Source: Streptomyces sp. NRRL S-350
GTDB taxonomy: Bacteria > Actinomycetota > Actinomycetes > Streptomycetales > Streptomycetaceae
DNA length: 64,000 nucleotides
NCBI RefSeq assembly: GCF_000719705.1
Contig: NZ_JOHO01000011.1
Location: 62,001-126,000, forward strand
Direction of reading: 5' to 3'
Below the pieces are notes generated by a model that saw nothing but the letters and a program-made list of their open reading frames with translations, was not told the origin of the DNA and did no database searches. Positions 54,465 through 64,000 of this stretch are shown in pieces; position 1 is the first letter of the stretch; each line of letters starts with the position of its first letter. Both the position numbers and the translations under genes were made by a program.

Positions 54465-55877
54465 ATGAGCGCAGTGAGCGAGCAGGCGACGCCGAGCGGC
54501 CTGCGCCGCAGTCTGAGCGTCCGCGATCTGATGGTCTACGGGCTGCTGTTCATCGCCCCGATGGCCCCGGTCGGCGTGTTCGGCGTGCTGGACGCCAAGA
54601 GCCACGGCGCCGTCGCCACGGTCTACCTGGCGGCCACGGTGGCGATGGGCTTCACCGCCTTCTCGTACGCCCAGATGGTGCGCGCCGTGCCGCAGACCGG
54701 CTCGGTGTTCGCCTACGCGCGGGCCGGGCTGGGCGAGGGCCCGGGGTTCGTCGCCGGGTGGATGGCGATGCTCGACTACCTGCTGATCCCAGCGGTGGCC
54801 TACCTGTTCTCCGGCATCGCCCTGCACTCGCTGGTGCCGGGCGTCCCGCGCTGGCTGTGGACGGCGATCGCGGTCGTGGTGACCACCGCGCTCAACCTGG
54901 CCGGGGTGCGGACGGCAGCGGCGGTCGGCTTCGCGGTGCTCGCGATGGAGATCGCCGTCCTGGCGGTGTTCACGGTCGCGGCCGTGGTGGCGCTGGCCCA
55001 GGACGGCGCCCGGCGCGGCTGGGACACCCCGTTCACCGCCGTCGGCGGCTTCTCGCTGACCGCCGTGGTCTCGGCGGTCTCCGTCGCGGTGCTCTCCTAC
55101 CTGGGCTTCGACGCGATCGCGACCTTCGTCGAGGAGGCGGTCGGCGCCTCCGCGGCGGTGGCCCGGGCGGTGCTCTGGTGCCTCGCCCTGGCCGGAGTGC
55201 TGTTCGTCGCGCAGACCTACCTGGCGGCGGTGCTGGAACCGATGGGCCCGCAGCAGCTGGCCGCCACCCCGGCGGCGCAGGGCTCGGCCTTCTACGACAC
55301 CGTGGAGACCGGCGTCGGGCACTGGCTGCACGTGCTGGTGGCGGCCAGCAAGGCCGTCGGCGCGGCCTTCGCGGCACTGGCCGGGCAGGCGGCCGCCGGG
55401 CGGCTGGTCTTCGCGATGGCCCGGGACGGGCGGCTGCCGCGCGTCCTCGGCTCGGTCGACCCGGCCAGCGCGGTGCCGCGGCGCGCCCTGCTGACGGCCG
55501 CGGTGATCACGATGGCGGCGGCGGTCTGGGCGGCCGACCGCGACGACGGCCTGGACCAGCTGACGTCGGTCGTGAACGTGGGCGCGCTGACCGCCTTCGC
55601 GCTGCTGCACGCCTCCGTGATCGGCTGGTACGCGGTGCGGCACGGCTCGCGGGACCGCCTGCGGCACGTGGTCGTACCCGTGCTGGGGATCGTGGTGATC
55701 GGCGCGGTGGTCTACGAGGCCTCGACCACCGCGCAGCTCGTCGGACTGGTCTGGCTGGCGGTCGGCCTGGTGGTGCTCGGCGTCCAGGGCGCCGCCGGCC
55801 GGGGCACCGCCGACCGGGGCGGCGACGGTGGGGACGGCGGCGGCCGGGGCGGCGACGGTGTCGGCGGGCGCCGCTAG
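54465..55877 (+). CDS. APC-family amino acid permease
   Basis: 470 residues, about 12 membrane helices. It opens [20 protein letters not shown] and has the helix 1 and helix 6 motifs of the APC group ([38 protein letters not shown]). It resembles putrescine/amino-acid importers; the substrate cannot be read. The C-terminal 25 residues are Gly/Asp/Arg repeats. ATG 54465 is preferred over GTG 54474; no ribosome site is evident. Divergent from ispH. Confidence 0.88.
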   Translation: MSAVSEQATPSGLRRSLSVRDLMVYGLLFIAPMAPVGVFGVLDAKSHGAVATVYLAATVAMGFTAFSYAQMVRAVPQTGSVFAYARAGLGEGPGFVAGWMAMLDYLLIPAVAYLFSGIALHSLVPGVPRWLWTAIAVVVTTALNLAGVRTAAAVGFAVLAMEIAVLAVFTVAAVVALAQDGARRGWDTPFTAVGGFSLTAVVSAVSVAVLSYLGFDAIATFVEEAVGASAAVARAVLWCLALAGVLFVAQTYLAAVLEPMGPQQLAATPAAQGSAFYDTVETGVGHWLHVLVAASKAVGAAFAALAGQAAAGRLVFAMARDGRLPRVLGSVDPASAVPRRALLTAAVITMAAAVWAADRDDGLDQLTSVVNVGALTAFALLHASVIGWYAVRHGSRDRLRHVVVPVLGIVVIGAVVYEASTTAQLVGLVWLAVGLVVLGVQGAAGRGTADRGGDGGDGGGRGGDGVGGRR

Positions 55878-55887
55878 CCTCGTACGC

Positions 55888-57123
55888 ATGGCCAACACCA
55901 GCTCCCCCGAAGCCCCGCTCCCGGTCGGCAAGGTCTCCGCGCTGATCGGCGGCTGGATCGACCGGCTCGGCGCGGTGTGGGTGGAGGGGCAGATCACCCA
56001 GCTCAGCCGCCGGCCCGGGGCGGGCGTGGTGTTCCTGACCCTGCGTGACCCGCAGGCGGACGTGTCGCTCACGGTGACCTGCTTCCGCTCGGTGTTCGAG
56101 CAGGTCGCGGACGTCGTCCAGGAGGGCGCGCGGGTCGTCGTGCACGCCAAGCCGGAGTGGTACGCGGCACGCGGCCAGCTGTCGCTGCGGGCCTCCGAGA
56201 TCCGGCCGGTCGGCCTGGGCGAACTGCTGGCCCGGCTGGAGCAGCTGAAGCGGCGGCTCGCCGGGGAGGGCCTGTTCGCGGCCGAGCGCAAGAGGCCGCT
56301 GCCGTTCCTGCCGCAGTGCGTCGGCCTGGTCACCGGGCGCGGGTCGGCGGCCGAGCGGGACGTGCTGGAGAACGCCCGCCGGCGCTGGCCGGCCGTCCGC
56401 TTCGAGGTGCGCAACGTGCCGGTGCAGGGGGTCAGCGCGGTGGAGCGGGTGAGCGCGGCCGTCCGGGAGCTGGACGAGCACCCCGAGGTGGACGTGATCG
56501 TCGTGGCGCGCGGCGGCGGCAGCGTGGAGGACCTGCTGCCGTTCTCGGACGAGGGCCTGGTGCGGCTGGTCGCGGCCGCCCGTACGCCGGTGGTCAGCGC
56601 GATCGGGCACGAGCCGGACCAGCCGCTGCTGGACTTCGTCGCCGACCTGCGCGCCTCCACCCCGACCGATGCCGCCAAACGGGTGGTTCCGGACGTCGGC
56701 GAGGAGCTGGCCAAGGTCCGCCAGCTGCGCGACCGCGCCCGCCGGCACGTCCTGGCCCGGGTCGAGCGCGAGCAGCACGGGCTGGACGGGCTGCGCAGCC
56801 GCCCGGCGCTGGCCGCCCCGCACCGGATGCTGGACGGCCGCGCGCAGGAGGTGGAGGGACTGCTGGAGCGGGCCCGGCGCACCCTGCGGCACCGGCTGGA
56901 CCACGCGCAGAGCGATCTCGGGCACACCCTGGCGCGGGTCGTCGCGCTCTCCCCGGCGGCCACCCTGGAGCGCGGCTACGCGGTGCTCCAGCGCACGGAC
57001 GGCACGGTGGTGACCGACCCGGCGCAGGTCGCGCCCGGCGAGGGGCTGCGCGCCCGGGTGGCGGGCGGCGGCTTCCCGGTGACGGTGGCGGAGGAGGGGC
57101 AGGCGGCGGTCGAGGAGCGTTAG
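55888..57123 (+). CDS. xseA: Exodeoxyribonuclease VII large subunit
   Basis: 411 residues. N-terminal OB fold ([20 protein letters not shown]) and the catalytic domain with [38 protein letters not shown] and [20 protein letters not shown], followed by a coiled coil and a C-terminal [13 protein letters not shown]. It degrades single-stranded DNA with XseB. TAGCCT at 55875-55880, seven bases before the ATG, suggests a leaderless start within 11 bases of the permease stop. Its last bases are copied downstream (57108-57192). Confidence 0.95.
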   Translation: MANTSSPEAPLPVGKVSALIGGWIDRLGAVWVEGQITQLSRRPGAGVVFLTLRDPQADVSLTVTCFRSVFEQVADVVQEGARVVVHAKPEWYAARGQLSLRASEIRPVGLGELLARLEQLKRRLAGEGLFAAERKRPLPFLPQCVGLVTGRGSAAERDVLENARRRWPAVRFEVRNVPVQGVSAVERVSAAVRELDEHPEVDVIVVARGGGSVEDLLPFSDEGLVRLVAAARTPVVSAIGHEPDQPLLDFVADLRASTPTDAAKRVVPDVGEELAKVRQLRDRARRHVLARVEREQHGLDGLRSRPALAAPHRMLDGRAQEVEGLLERARRTLRHRLDHAQSDLGHTLARVVALSPAATLERGYAVLQRTDGTVVTDPAQVAPGEGLRARVAGGGFPVTVAEEGQAAVEER

Positions 57124-57192
57124 CAGGGGGGTCGAGGAGCGCCGGGCGGGGTCGAGGAGCGCCGAGCGGGGGCCGGGCGGGGTCGAGGAGCG
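57108..57192 (+). repeat. Four copies of the xseA 3' end sequence
   Basis: GGTCGAGGAGCG occurs at 57108, 57130, 57150 and 57181. The first copy is coding (Val-Glu-Glu-Arg before the stop at 57121). The others fill the gap to xseB, with CCG(G/A)GCGGG between them. Confidence 0.9.
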
Positions 57193-57228
57193 CCGCCGCT
57201 GTCGGTCCGAGCCCCTACGCTGGCTCGC

Positions 57229-57486
57229 ATGGCAGAGCAGCAGGAGCAGCAGGACGCGGCGGCCCCGACACCGGACGACGCGCTGGGCTACGAGCACGCC
57301 CGGGACGCGCTGCTGGAGGTCGTCCGGCAGTTGGAGAACGGCGGCACGTCGCTGGAGGAGTCGCTGGCCCTGTGGGAGCGCGGCGAGCAGCTGGCGAAGG
57401 TGTGCCAGCGCTGGCTGGACGGCGCCCGAGCCCGGCTGGACGCCGCGCTGGCCGCCGAGGAGGGCGGGGCCCCGGGCGGTGGGTGA
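57229..57486 (+). CDS. xseB: Exodeoxyribonuclease VII small subunit
   Basis: 85 residues; LGYEHARDALLEVVRQLENG and SLEESLALWERGEQLAKVCQ are the family core. It binds the XseA coiled coil. TACGCT at 57216-57221 ends seven bases before the ATG, so it probably has its own leaderless promoter despite following xseA by 105 bases. Confidence 0.95.
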   Translation: MAEQQEQQDAAAPTPDDALGYEHARDALLEVVRQLENGGTSLEESLALWERGEQLAKVCQRWLDGARARLDAALAAEEGGAPGGG

Positions 57487-57661
57487 GGCGACCGTGCGGC
57501 GCACGCGAAGCCGCTCGACAGCCGCCCGAGAGCGGCGCACCGGCGGCGTGATGCGGGTCACATTGCCTTGGGGAATCGTTTAAAATTCACCTATGTTGGA
57601 GGGAGTGATCGGCCCCGGCCGGCCACTCCGACGAACCCCCTCCCGCATGAGGTGCAGAAGC

Positions 57662-58264
57662 ATGACCACCGACGCCCTGGTACTCGACGCCGCCGCTCAG
57701 GACCTGCTGTTCCGCGAGGCCCGCACCGCGAACACCTTCACCGACGAGCCGGTCTCCGAGGAGCAGATCCAGGCCATCTACGACCTGGTCAAGTTCGGCC
57801 CGACCGCCTTCAACCAGCAGCCGCTGCGCGTCGTCCTGGTCCGCTCCGCCGAGGGCCGCGAGCGCCTCGTCCGGCACCTGGCGGACGGCAACAAGGCCAA
57901 GACCGCCGCCGCGCCGCTGGTCGCCATCCTGGCCGCGGACAACGAGTTCCACGAGGAGCTGCCGACCCAGTTCCCGCACTTCCCGCAGGCCAAGGACGTC
58001 TTCTTCTCGGAGCGTGCCGTCCGCGAGCAGTCCGCCTCGCTGAACGGCGCCCTGCAGGCCGCCTACTTCATCATCGGCGTGCGCGCCGCCGGCCTGGCCG
58101 CGGGCCCGATGACCGGCTTCGACGCCGAGGGCATCGACAAGGAGTTCTTCGGCGACGGCGACCACTCCGTGCTGGCCGTGGTCAACATCGGCAAGCCGGG
58201 CGACGACGCCTGGTTCCCGCGTTCGCCGCGCCTGGCGTACGACCAGGTCGTCACCACGGTCTGA
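57662..58264 (+). CDS. Nitroreductase-family protein (malonic semialdehyde reductase, RutE-like)
   Basis: 200 residues. ATG 57662 with GAGGTG seven bases before; 23 extra in-frame codons upstream are not like the family. It reads LFREARTANTFTDEPVSEEQ, FGPTAFNQQPLRVVLVR (FMN site) and LAAGPMTGFDAEGID. This matches RutE-type reductases that reduce 3-oxopropanoate; a general nitro- or quinone-reductase role is also possible. The promoter is likely the AT-rich patch at 57573-57588, which carries GAAT-N8-ATTC. Confidence 0.85.
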   Translation: MTTDALVLDAAAQDLLFREARTANTFTDEPVSEEQIQAIYDLVKFGPTAFNQQPLRVVLVRSAEGRERLVRHLADGNKAKTAAAPLVAILAADNEFHEELPTQFPHFPQAKDVFFSERAVREQSASLNGALQAAYFIIGVRAAGLAAGPMTGFDAEGIDKEFFGDGDHSVLAVVNIGKPGDDAWFPRSPRLAYDQVVTTV

Positions 58265-58278
58265 CCCGCCCATGCGAG

Positions 58279-58314
58279 AGGGCCCCGCACCGGTTCGCAC
58301 CGGTGCGGGGCCCT
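58279..58314. terminator. Perfect 16-bp hairpin between convergent genes
   Basis: 58279-58294 pairs exactly with 58299-58314 around TCGC, between the nitroreductase and DUF4245 stops. Confidence 0.85.
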
Positions 58315-58334
58315 TCGGCGTTCCTGCGGCCGCG

Positions 58335-58889
58335 CTACTTGAGCGCCTGCGCCAGCTCGGCCAGTTCCTCGTAGGACGCGGTGCCGGTGAGCAGGGTGGT
58401 CCCGGAGCCGGTCTGGGTGGCCAGCGCGCGGGCCTTCTCGCCCCGCACCCGGTCCCAGGCGTGGCCGGCCACCTCGGAGGTGCCGTCCGGCTCGCCGCCC
58501 GCGACCTTGTCGGCCAGGAGCGAGTCGCGCGGCGCGTCGCTCTGCTCGACCGCCGCGTACTGGCCGGAGGGCGTCACGAAGCCCAGGTGCCAGACGTTGC
58601 CCTTGCCGTTGCTCTGGTCCGCCGGCCGGTAGCTGACCGAGGTGGCCCGCCACTTGTCGGACAGCCCGTCCGGGGAGAGCAGCGGGTAGGGCGCGGCACG
58701 CTTGGCGCTGGCCGCCGCCACCTTGTACTCGACCACGTGCACCGGATCGCTGTCGGCGTCGTGCGGGAGGAACAGGTACCCGATCCAGACGACGAAACCG
58801 ACCGCCAGCATCGACAGGACCATGTCCCGTACGGTCTGGCGGCCTCTCATGCCCTTGCTCTCTGCAGCCACCCCCACATGGTGACTCAT
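58335..58889 (-). CDS. DUF4245 membrane-anchored protein
   Basis: About 184 residues. One membrane helix ([19 protein letters not shown]) near residues 23-41, then an outer domain ([38 protein letters not shown]) typical of DUF4245, conserved next to glpX in actinobacteria. The start is ATG 58889; a GTG at 58871 or the internal ATG before RGRQTVRDM is also possible. Function unknown. Confidence 0.82.
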   Translation of the reverse strand: MSHHVGVAAESKGMRGRQTVRDMVLSMLAVGFVVWIGYLFLPHDADSDPVHVVEYKVAAASAKRAAPYPLLSPDGLSDKWRATSVSYRPADQSNGKGNVWHLGFVTPSGQYAAVEQSDAPRDSLLADKVAGGEPDGTSEVAGHAWDRVRGEKARALATQTGSGTTLLTGTASYEELAELAQALK

Positions 58890-59083
58890 CGCCGTTGCGG
58901 CCCGGCCACCCGGGGGTCCACGTCCGGGTGAACCGGGAGGAAGGGGCGGTTTCCGCCCGCACGGCGACCTGCGCCACAGACAGTCATCTCGTGGACAGAT
59001 ACGATCGCAGGACCCTCACCACGGCGTTCGACCAGGCAGTAGTCGGGCGCTTACTGGCCGTCGCGTACAGAGAGGTAACGACG

Positions 59084-60124
59084 ATGACCACGCAGTACCC
59101 GCACCATCTTCCCAGCGCCCTGGAGGTCGCGCCCGAGGCTCCGGACCGGAACCTCGCGCTCGAGCTCGTCCGGGTCACCGAGGCGGCCGCGATGGCCGCC
59201 GGCCGGTGGGTCGGACGCGGCGACAAGAACGGCGCGGACGGCGCCGCCGTCAAGGCGATGCGCACCCTCGTCTCGACCGTCTCGATGAACGGAGTGGTCG
59301 TCATCGGGGAGGGCGAGAAGGACGAAGCCCCGATGCTCTACAACGGCGAACGGGTCGGCGACGGCACGGGCGCCGAGTGCGACGTCGCCGTGGACCCGGT
59401 GGACGGCACCACCCTCACCGCCAAGGGCATGAACAACGCCGTGGCCGTGCTGGCCGTGGCCGACCGCGGCACCATGTTCGACCCCAGCGCCGTGTTCTAC
59501 ATGGACAAGCTGGTGGCCGGCCCGGAGGCCGCCGAGTTCGTCGACATCACCGCCCCGCCGGCGGTCAACATCCGCCGGGTCGCCAAGGCCAAGGGCAGCG
59601 CCGTCGAGGACGTCACCGTCGTCGTGCTCGACCGCCCGCGCCACGACGGCCTGGTCCGGGAGATCCGCGAGGCGGGCGCCCGGATCAAGTTCATCTCCGA
59701 CGGCGACGTGGCCGGCGCCATCATGGCCGCCCGCGAAGGCACCGGCGTGGACCTGCTGATGGGCATCGGCGGCACCCCGGAGGGCATCATCGCGGCCTGC
59801 GCGATGAAGTGCATGGGCGGCGTGATCCAGGGCCGGCTGTGGCCCAAGGACGACGCCGAGCGGCAGAAGGCCCTCGACGCCGGCCACGACCTGGACCGGG
59901 TGCTCACCACCAACGACCTGGTCAGCGGCGAGAACGTGTTCTTCGTCGCCACCGGCATCACCGACGGCGAACTGCTGCGCGGTGTGCACTACCGCTCGGA
60001 GACCGCCACCACCAGCTCCCTGGTGATGCGCTCCAAGAGCGGCACGATCCGCGAGATCAACTCCACCCACAAGCTCGCGAAGCTGCGGGCCTACAGCGCG
60101 ATCGACTTCGACCGCGCCAACTGA
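59084..60124 (+). CDS. glpX: Class II fructose-1,6-bisphosphatase
   Basis: 346 residues. ATG 59084 with GAGAGG upstream. Metal and substrate motifs [15 protein letters not shown] and [11 protein letters not shown]; later [11 protein letters not shown] and GIGGTPEG. The main gluconeogenic FBPase of actinobacteria. A TACGAT hexamer near 58997 may be the -10 box. Divergent from DUF4245 and convergent with wblI. Confidence 0.96.
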   Translation: MTTQYPHHLPSALEVAPEAPDRNLALELVRVTEAAAMAAGRWVGRGDKNGADGAAVKAMRTLVSTVSMNGVVVIGEGEKDEAPMLYNGERVGDGTGAECDVAVDPVDGTTLTAKGMNNAVAVLAVADRGTMFDPSAVFYMDKLVAGPEAAEFVDITAPPAVNIRRVAKAKGSAVEDVTVVVLDRPRHDGLVREIREAGARIKFISDGDVAGAIMAAREGTGVDLLMGIGGTPEGIIAACAMKCMGGVIQGRLWPKDDAERQKALDAGHDLDRVLTTNDLVSGENVFFVATGITDGELLRGVHYRSETATTSSLVMRSKSGTIREINSTHKLAKLRAYSAIDFDRAN

Positions 60125-60157
60125 CGCGCCCGACGGCCAGGGCGCCCACGCACAGCA

Positions 60158-60197
60158 CACCGCGGCCCCGGCGGAATCCTCCGCCGGGGCCGCGGTG
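60158..60197. terminator. Perfect 18-bp hairpin between glpX and wblI
   Basis: 60158-60175 pairs exactly with 60180-60197 around ATCC. Confidence 0.88.
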
Positions 60198-60252
60198 CGT
60201 CCGGACCCGGGTCTTCGGCCCCGCCCGCGACGCCGGGCTCTCCGCCCGGCCG

Positions 60253-60684
60253 TCAACCGGCTATCCGGCGCGCGGCCGCCGACGTCACCCGGGCCGCCTC
60301 GCGCAGCTCCGCGTCCCGGCGGCGGCGCCGGGCCAGCACCACCCGCCGCTCGGCGGCCGTCAGCCCGCCCCAGACCCCGTACGGCTCCGGCTGGGCCAGC
60401 GCGTGCTCGCGGCACTCCAGCAGCACCGGACAGCGGGCGCACACCTGCTTGGCCTGCTCCTCACGGGACAGCCGGGCCGCCGTCGGCTCCTTGGAGGGCG
60501 CGAAGAACAGCCCCACCTCGTCCCGCCGACACGCCGCACCGGTGTGCCAGGGGTCGTCCTCTCCCCCGCCGGCGCCCGGCCGGCCGCCCCGGGGCTGCGG
60601 CTGCGGACGCACTTCGGGACGGCGCTCCAGCAACTGCGCGGCAGCGACGGGCGAGGTGGGGCGGGACTCGATCGGATGCAGCAC
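60253..60684 (-). CDS. wblI: WhiB-like iron-sulfur regulator
   Basis: 143 residues from GTG 60684 with AGGAG eight bases upstream; the frame is open further up but unlike the family. Cluster cysteines 52, 82, 85 and 91 (AACRRDE; VCARCPVLLEC), then the turn GVWGG (103-107) and a very basic tail (VVLARRRRRDAELREAARV) for DNA contact. Wbl proteins bind the principal sigma factor region 4. The place beside glpX and the sequence match streptomycete WblI. Confidence 0.88.
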   Translation of the reverse strand: MLHPIESRPTSPVAAAQLLERRPEVRPQPQPRGGRPGAGGGEDDPWHTGAACRRDEVGLFFAPSKEPTAARLSREEQAKQVCARCPVLLECREHALAQPEPYGVWGGLTAAERRVVLARRRRRDAELREAARVTSAAARRIAG

Positions 60685-60895
60685 GGCCGTACTCCTGACG
60701 AGGCTCTCGGACACGGGGAACCCTCGCTCCCCTGGCGGCTGCGAGCCCCCGCTGTCCAACCCTCCGGAACGGCCGCTGGGCCGCCTCCGGTGCGCAGCCG
60801 TACGAGAAGCGATGTGCGGAAGGAACTACCCCGCCCGGCCGCGATTCATGCACACTGCACGCAATCGACTACGGAGTGCACCCGCCGCAACGCCG

Positions 60896-60931
60896 AGCGC
60901 CCGACCGGGAGTTGACTCCCGGCCGGGCGCT
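60896..60931. terminator. 16-bp hairpin with one mismatch
   Basis: 60896-60911 and 60916-60931 pair around TTGA, 19 bases beyond the DUF1707 gene stop on the minus strand. Confidence 0.75.
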
Positions 60932-60949
60932 TCCGTCCGCCAACGCGCC

Positions 60950-61792
60950 TCAGTCGGTGCCGAGTTGGCGGCGAGCCCACTCCCGGAGCTTCTTTCCCCG
61001 GCGCGGCTTGGCGGTGCAACCGCCGAACAGCGCAAGGCCCTTGACCCGGACAACCGGAGCGTACGGGTCCGCCGCGGTCTGCTCCCGGACGTCGAAGCCG
61101 CCGAACAGGCCCACCCCGGCACCCTGCAGGCTGACGTTCTCCGGCACCCGGACCTCGACCCCGCCGAACACCGCCACGACCACGATCTCCACCTCGGGAG
61201 ACTCGAACACGGCGTCACTCAGGTCGATCTCCACGCCGCCGAACGCGGCGAAGGCCCTCAGGTGCGAGCCCACCCGCCAACGGCCCTTGCGGGACGCGCC
61301 GCCGAAGACCGCCACCACCGCCGGCGACTCCTGGCGCGCGGGCGGCTGGGGCGCCGTCGGCGCGGCCGGCGGCTGCTTCTCGAAGGACAGCGGACGAGCG
61401 GGCAGGTCCCTGGTCAGCGGCACGAGGTCGCCGAACGTCTTGGCGGCGTACGCGGCCTCGATGCGCTCCGCGTGCTCGTCGGCGTCCAGCCGGCCCTCGG
61501 CGTAGGCGTCCCGCAGCAGTTCCGCGACGCGCTCGCGGTCGGCGTCCGAGACCCGCAGCTCCGCCTCCGCCACCGGCGGGTGCGCCACCGGCGATCCGGC
61601 CCGCGGCCGTGCGTCGGGCGTGAGTTCGGGCTTGGGTTCGGGCGTGGGTTCGGGCTTCGCCTCGGGCTTTTCGCCGGGCTTCGTCTCGGGCTTTTCGTCC
61701 GGCCTGGATTCCGGCCCGGATTCGGACTTGGTCATCGGTACGGGCGCCGGCACCGGCTGCCCCGGATCGTCGTGCGACGGCGAGTTGTCCAC
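60950..61792 (-). CDS. DUF1707 protein with LiaF-like C-terminal domain
   Basis: 280 residues from GTG 61792. The first 65 residues are Pro/Glu/Lys repeats. DUF1707 follows (LRVSDADRERVAELLRDAYA, then GRLDADEHAERIEAAYAAKT), a short helical domain often at the N-terminus of actinobacterial membrane or regulator proteins. The C-terminal part has repeating AVFGG/FAAFGGVEIDL units of the cell-wall-active antibiotic response (LiaF) beta domain. No membrane helix is seen. TAGGGT (minus strand, 61799-61804), six bases before the GTG, suggests a leaderless mRNA. Confidence 0.82.
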   Translation of the reverse strand: MDNSPSHDDPGQPVPAPVPMTKSESGPESRPDEKPETKPGEKPEAKPEPTPEPKPELTPDARPRAGSPVAHPPVAEAELRVSDADRERVAELLRDAYAEGRLDADEHAERIEAAYAAKTFGDLVPLTRDLPARPLSFEKQPPAAPTAPQPPARQESPAVVAVFGGASRKGRWRVGSHLRAFAAFGGVEIDLSDAVFESPEVEIVVVAVFGGVEVRVPENVSLQGAGVGLFGGFDVREQTAADPYAPVVRVKGLALFGGCTAKPRRGKKLREWARRQLGTD

Positions 61793-61938
61793 GGGTCCAC
61801 CCTAGTCGCTCGCACTCCAGCCCGAGTGAGCCCGGTCACGCAAGGCTGCCCTGTCCGCGGGGCCACCTCGACCGGGTCCTACCCTGGATGGTGCTTCGCC
61901 GACGCAGCCGGACCACTGGATAGCTAAGGACCGCCCCG

Positions 61939-63606
<1,668 letters not shown>

Positions 63607-63625
63607 TCCCGCCCCGCCCCGGCAG

Positions 63626-63670
63626 GACCACCCCGGCCGCGTGGAACCCACGCCCGCGACCGGGGCGGTC
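63626..63670. terminator. 16-bp imperfect hairpin after fumarase
   Basis: 63626-63641 and 63655-63670 pair with two mismatches, 20 bases after the stop and before the convergent regulator. Confidence 0.65.
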
Positions 63671-63727
63671 TTCCGGTCCACGACGGCCGCCGCCACTGCC
63701 GCTGCCACTGGCGACCTGCACCGGCCG

Positions 63728-64000
63728 CTACGCGTCGAAGTCGTACTCCAGGACGTAGGAGGCGGCGTCCAGGATCATCTCGTTGAGCTCGACCACCTGG
63801 CCCTCGTCGGCGAAGGCGGTGCGGCAGATCAGGATCACCGGGGTGCCGGCGGACAGCTCCAGGCGGGTGGACTCCTCCCCGCTGGGCATCCGGGAGCGGA
63901 CCTCCTCGCGGAAGTGCACGGGCTTGGCGCCGATCTCGGCCAGCCGGGCGTAGGTGCCGCCCGGGCCGGTGTCCTCGCGGGTGATCGCGGTGCCCGCCAC
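63728..64000 (-). CDS. C-terminal part of a GntR-family regulator (UTRA domain)
   Basis: The gene runs off the right edge; about 90 C-terminal residues are present. TYARLAEIGAKPVHFREEVR, LELSAGTPVILICRTAFADE and the ending AASYVLEYDFDA match the effector-binding UTRA domain of HutC/GntR regulators. The DNA-binding half lies outside the window. It converges on the fumarase gene. Confidence 0.8.
   Translation of the reverse strand: MAGTAITREDTGPGGTYARLAEIGAKPVHFREEVRSRMPSGEESTRLELSAGTPVILICRTAFADEGQVVELNEMILDAASYVLEYDFDA

Noticed and set aside
57573..57588. Strong regulator palindrome before the nitroreductase
   Set aside because: Only the outer GAAT/ATTC bases pair and the centre does not. 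It is better read as an AT-rich promoter patch.

Overview
The window is very GC-rich chromosomal DNA from a Streptomyces-like actinomycete (family Streptomycetaceae). Gene content and order are those of a streptomycete core region: dapC/fdxA, mshB, bldK-type oligopeptide transporters next to typA, ychF, ppgK, ispH, xseA/xseB, glpX with a WhiB-like gene, and a class I fumarase. I see no tRNA or rRNA gene, CRISPR array, complete insertion sequence or biosynthetic cluster.

Layout. 1-6.2 kb: a probable dapE start, a membrane-anchored lysozyme-like protein, a secreted protein, dapC-fdxA, an acetyltransferase and a SirB1-type protein. 6.2-12 kb: a DesR-like response regulator, a MerR regulator with its acetyltransferase, then an ABC exporter-DesK-like kinase operon whose regulator partner is displaced. 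12-19 kb: a prolyl oligopeptidase-family peptidase, mshB and a large membrane protein with VanW-like domains. 19-38 kb: a peptide-uptake island with two complete five-gene oligopeptide ABC operons in tandem, a sixth lone ATPase, two lone binding proteins, and typA. 38-44 kb: two tandem PAS-PAS-GAF-PP2C-ATPase proteins, predicted to control partner-switching (anti-sigma/anti-anti-sigma) pathways. 44-49.5 kb: Nudix, SPOR, DUF4190/septum-formation protein, methyltransferase, a split RibD pair and a HAD phosphatase. 49.4-50.45 kb: a YefM-YoeB toxin-antitoxin module set in repeated scars of the ychF 3' end. 50.4-64 kb: ychF, a DUF6542 protein, ppgK, ispH, an amino-acid permease, xseA, xseB, a nitroreductase, DUF4245, glpX, wblI, a DUF1707 protein, the fumarase and the end of a GntR-type regulator.

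Themes. Many genes are preceded by a TANNNT hexamer 6-8 bases before the start codon and no Shine-Dalgarno sequence, which suggests leaderless mRNAs. Near-perfect hairpins, mostly without T-runs, separate convergent or consecutive units. Several genes carry short tandem repeats immediately after, or across, their stop codon. The most unusual spot is the toxin-antitoxin module, bracketed by 23-bp direct repeats and beside a decayed antitoxin copy and a second copy of the ychF 3' end. This suggests repeated insertion or duplication at one site. I found no plainly new multi-gene system. The scar at 49.4-50.45 kb, the displaced kinase/regulator pair and the expanded oligopeptide-transport island are the best leads.
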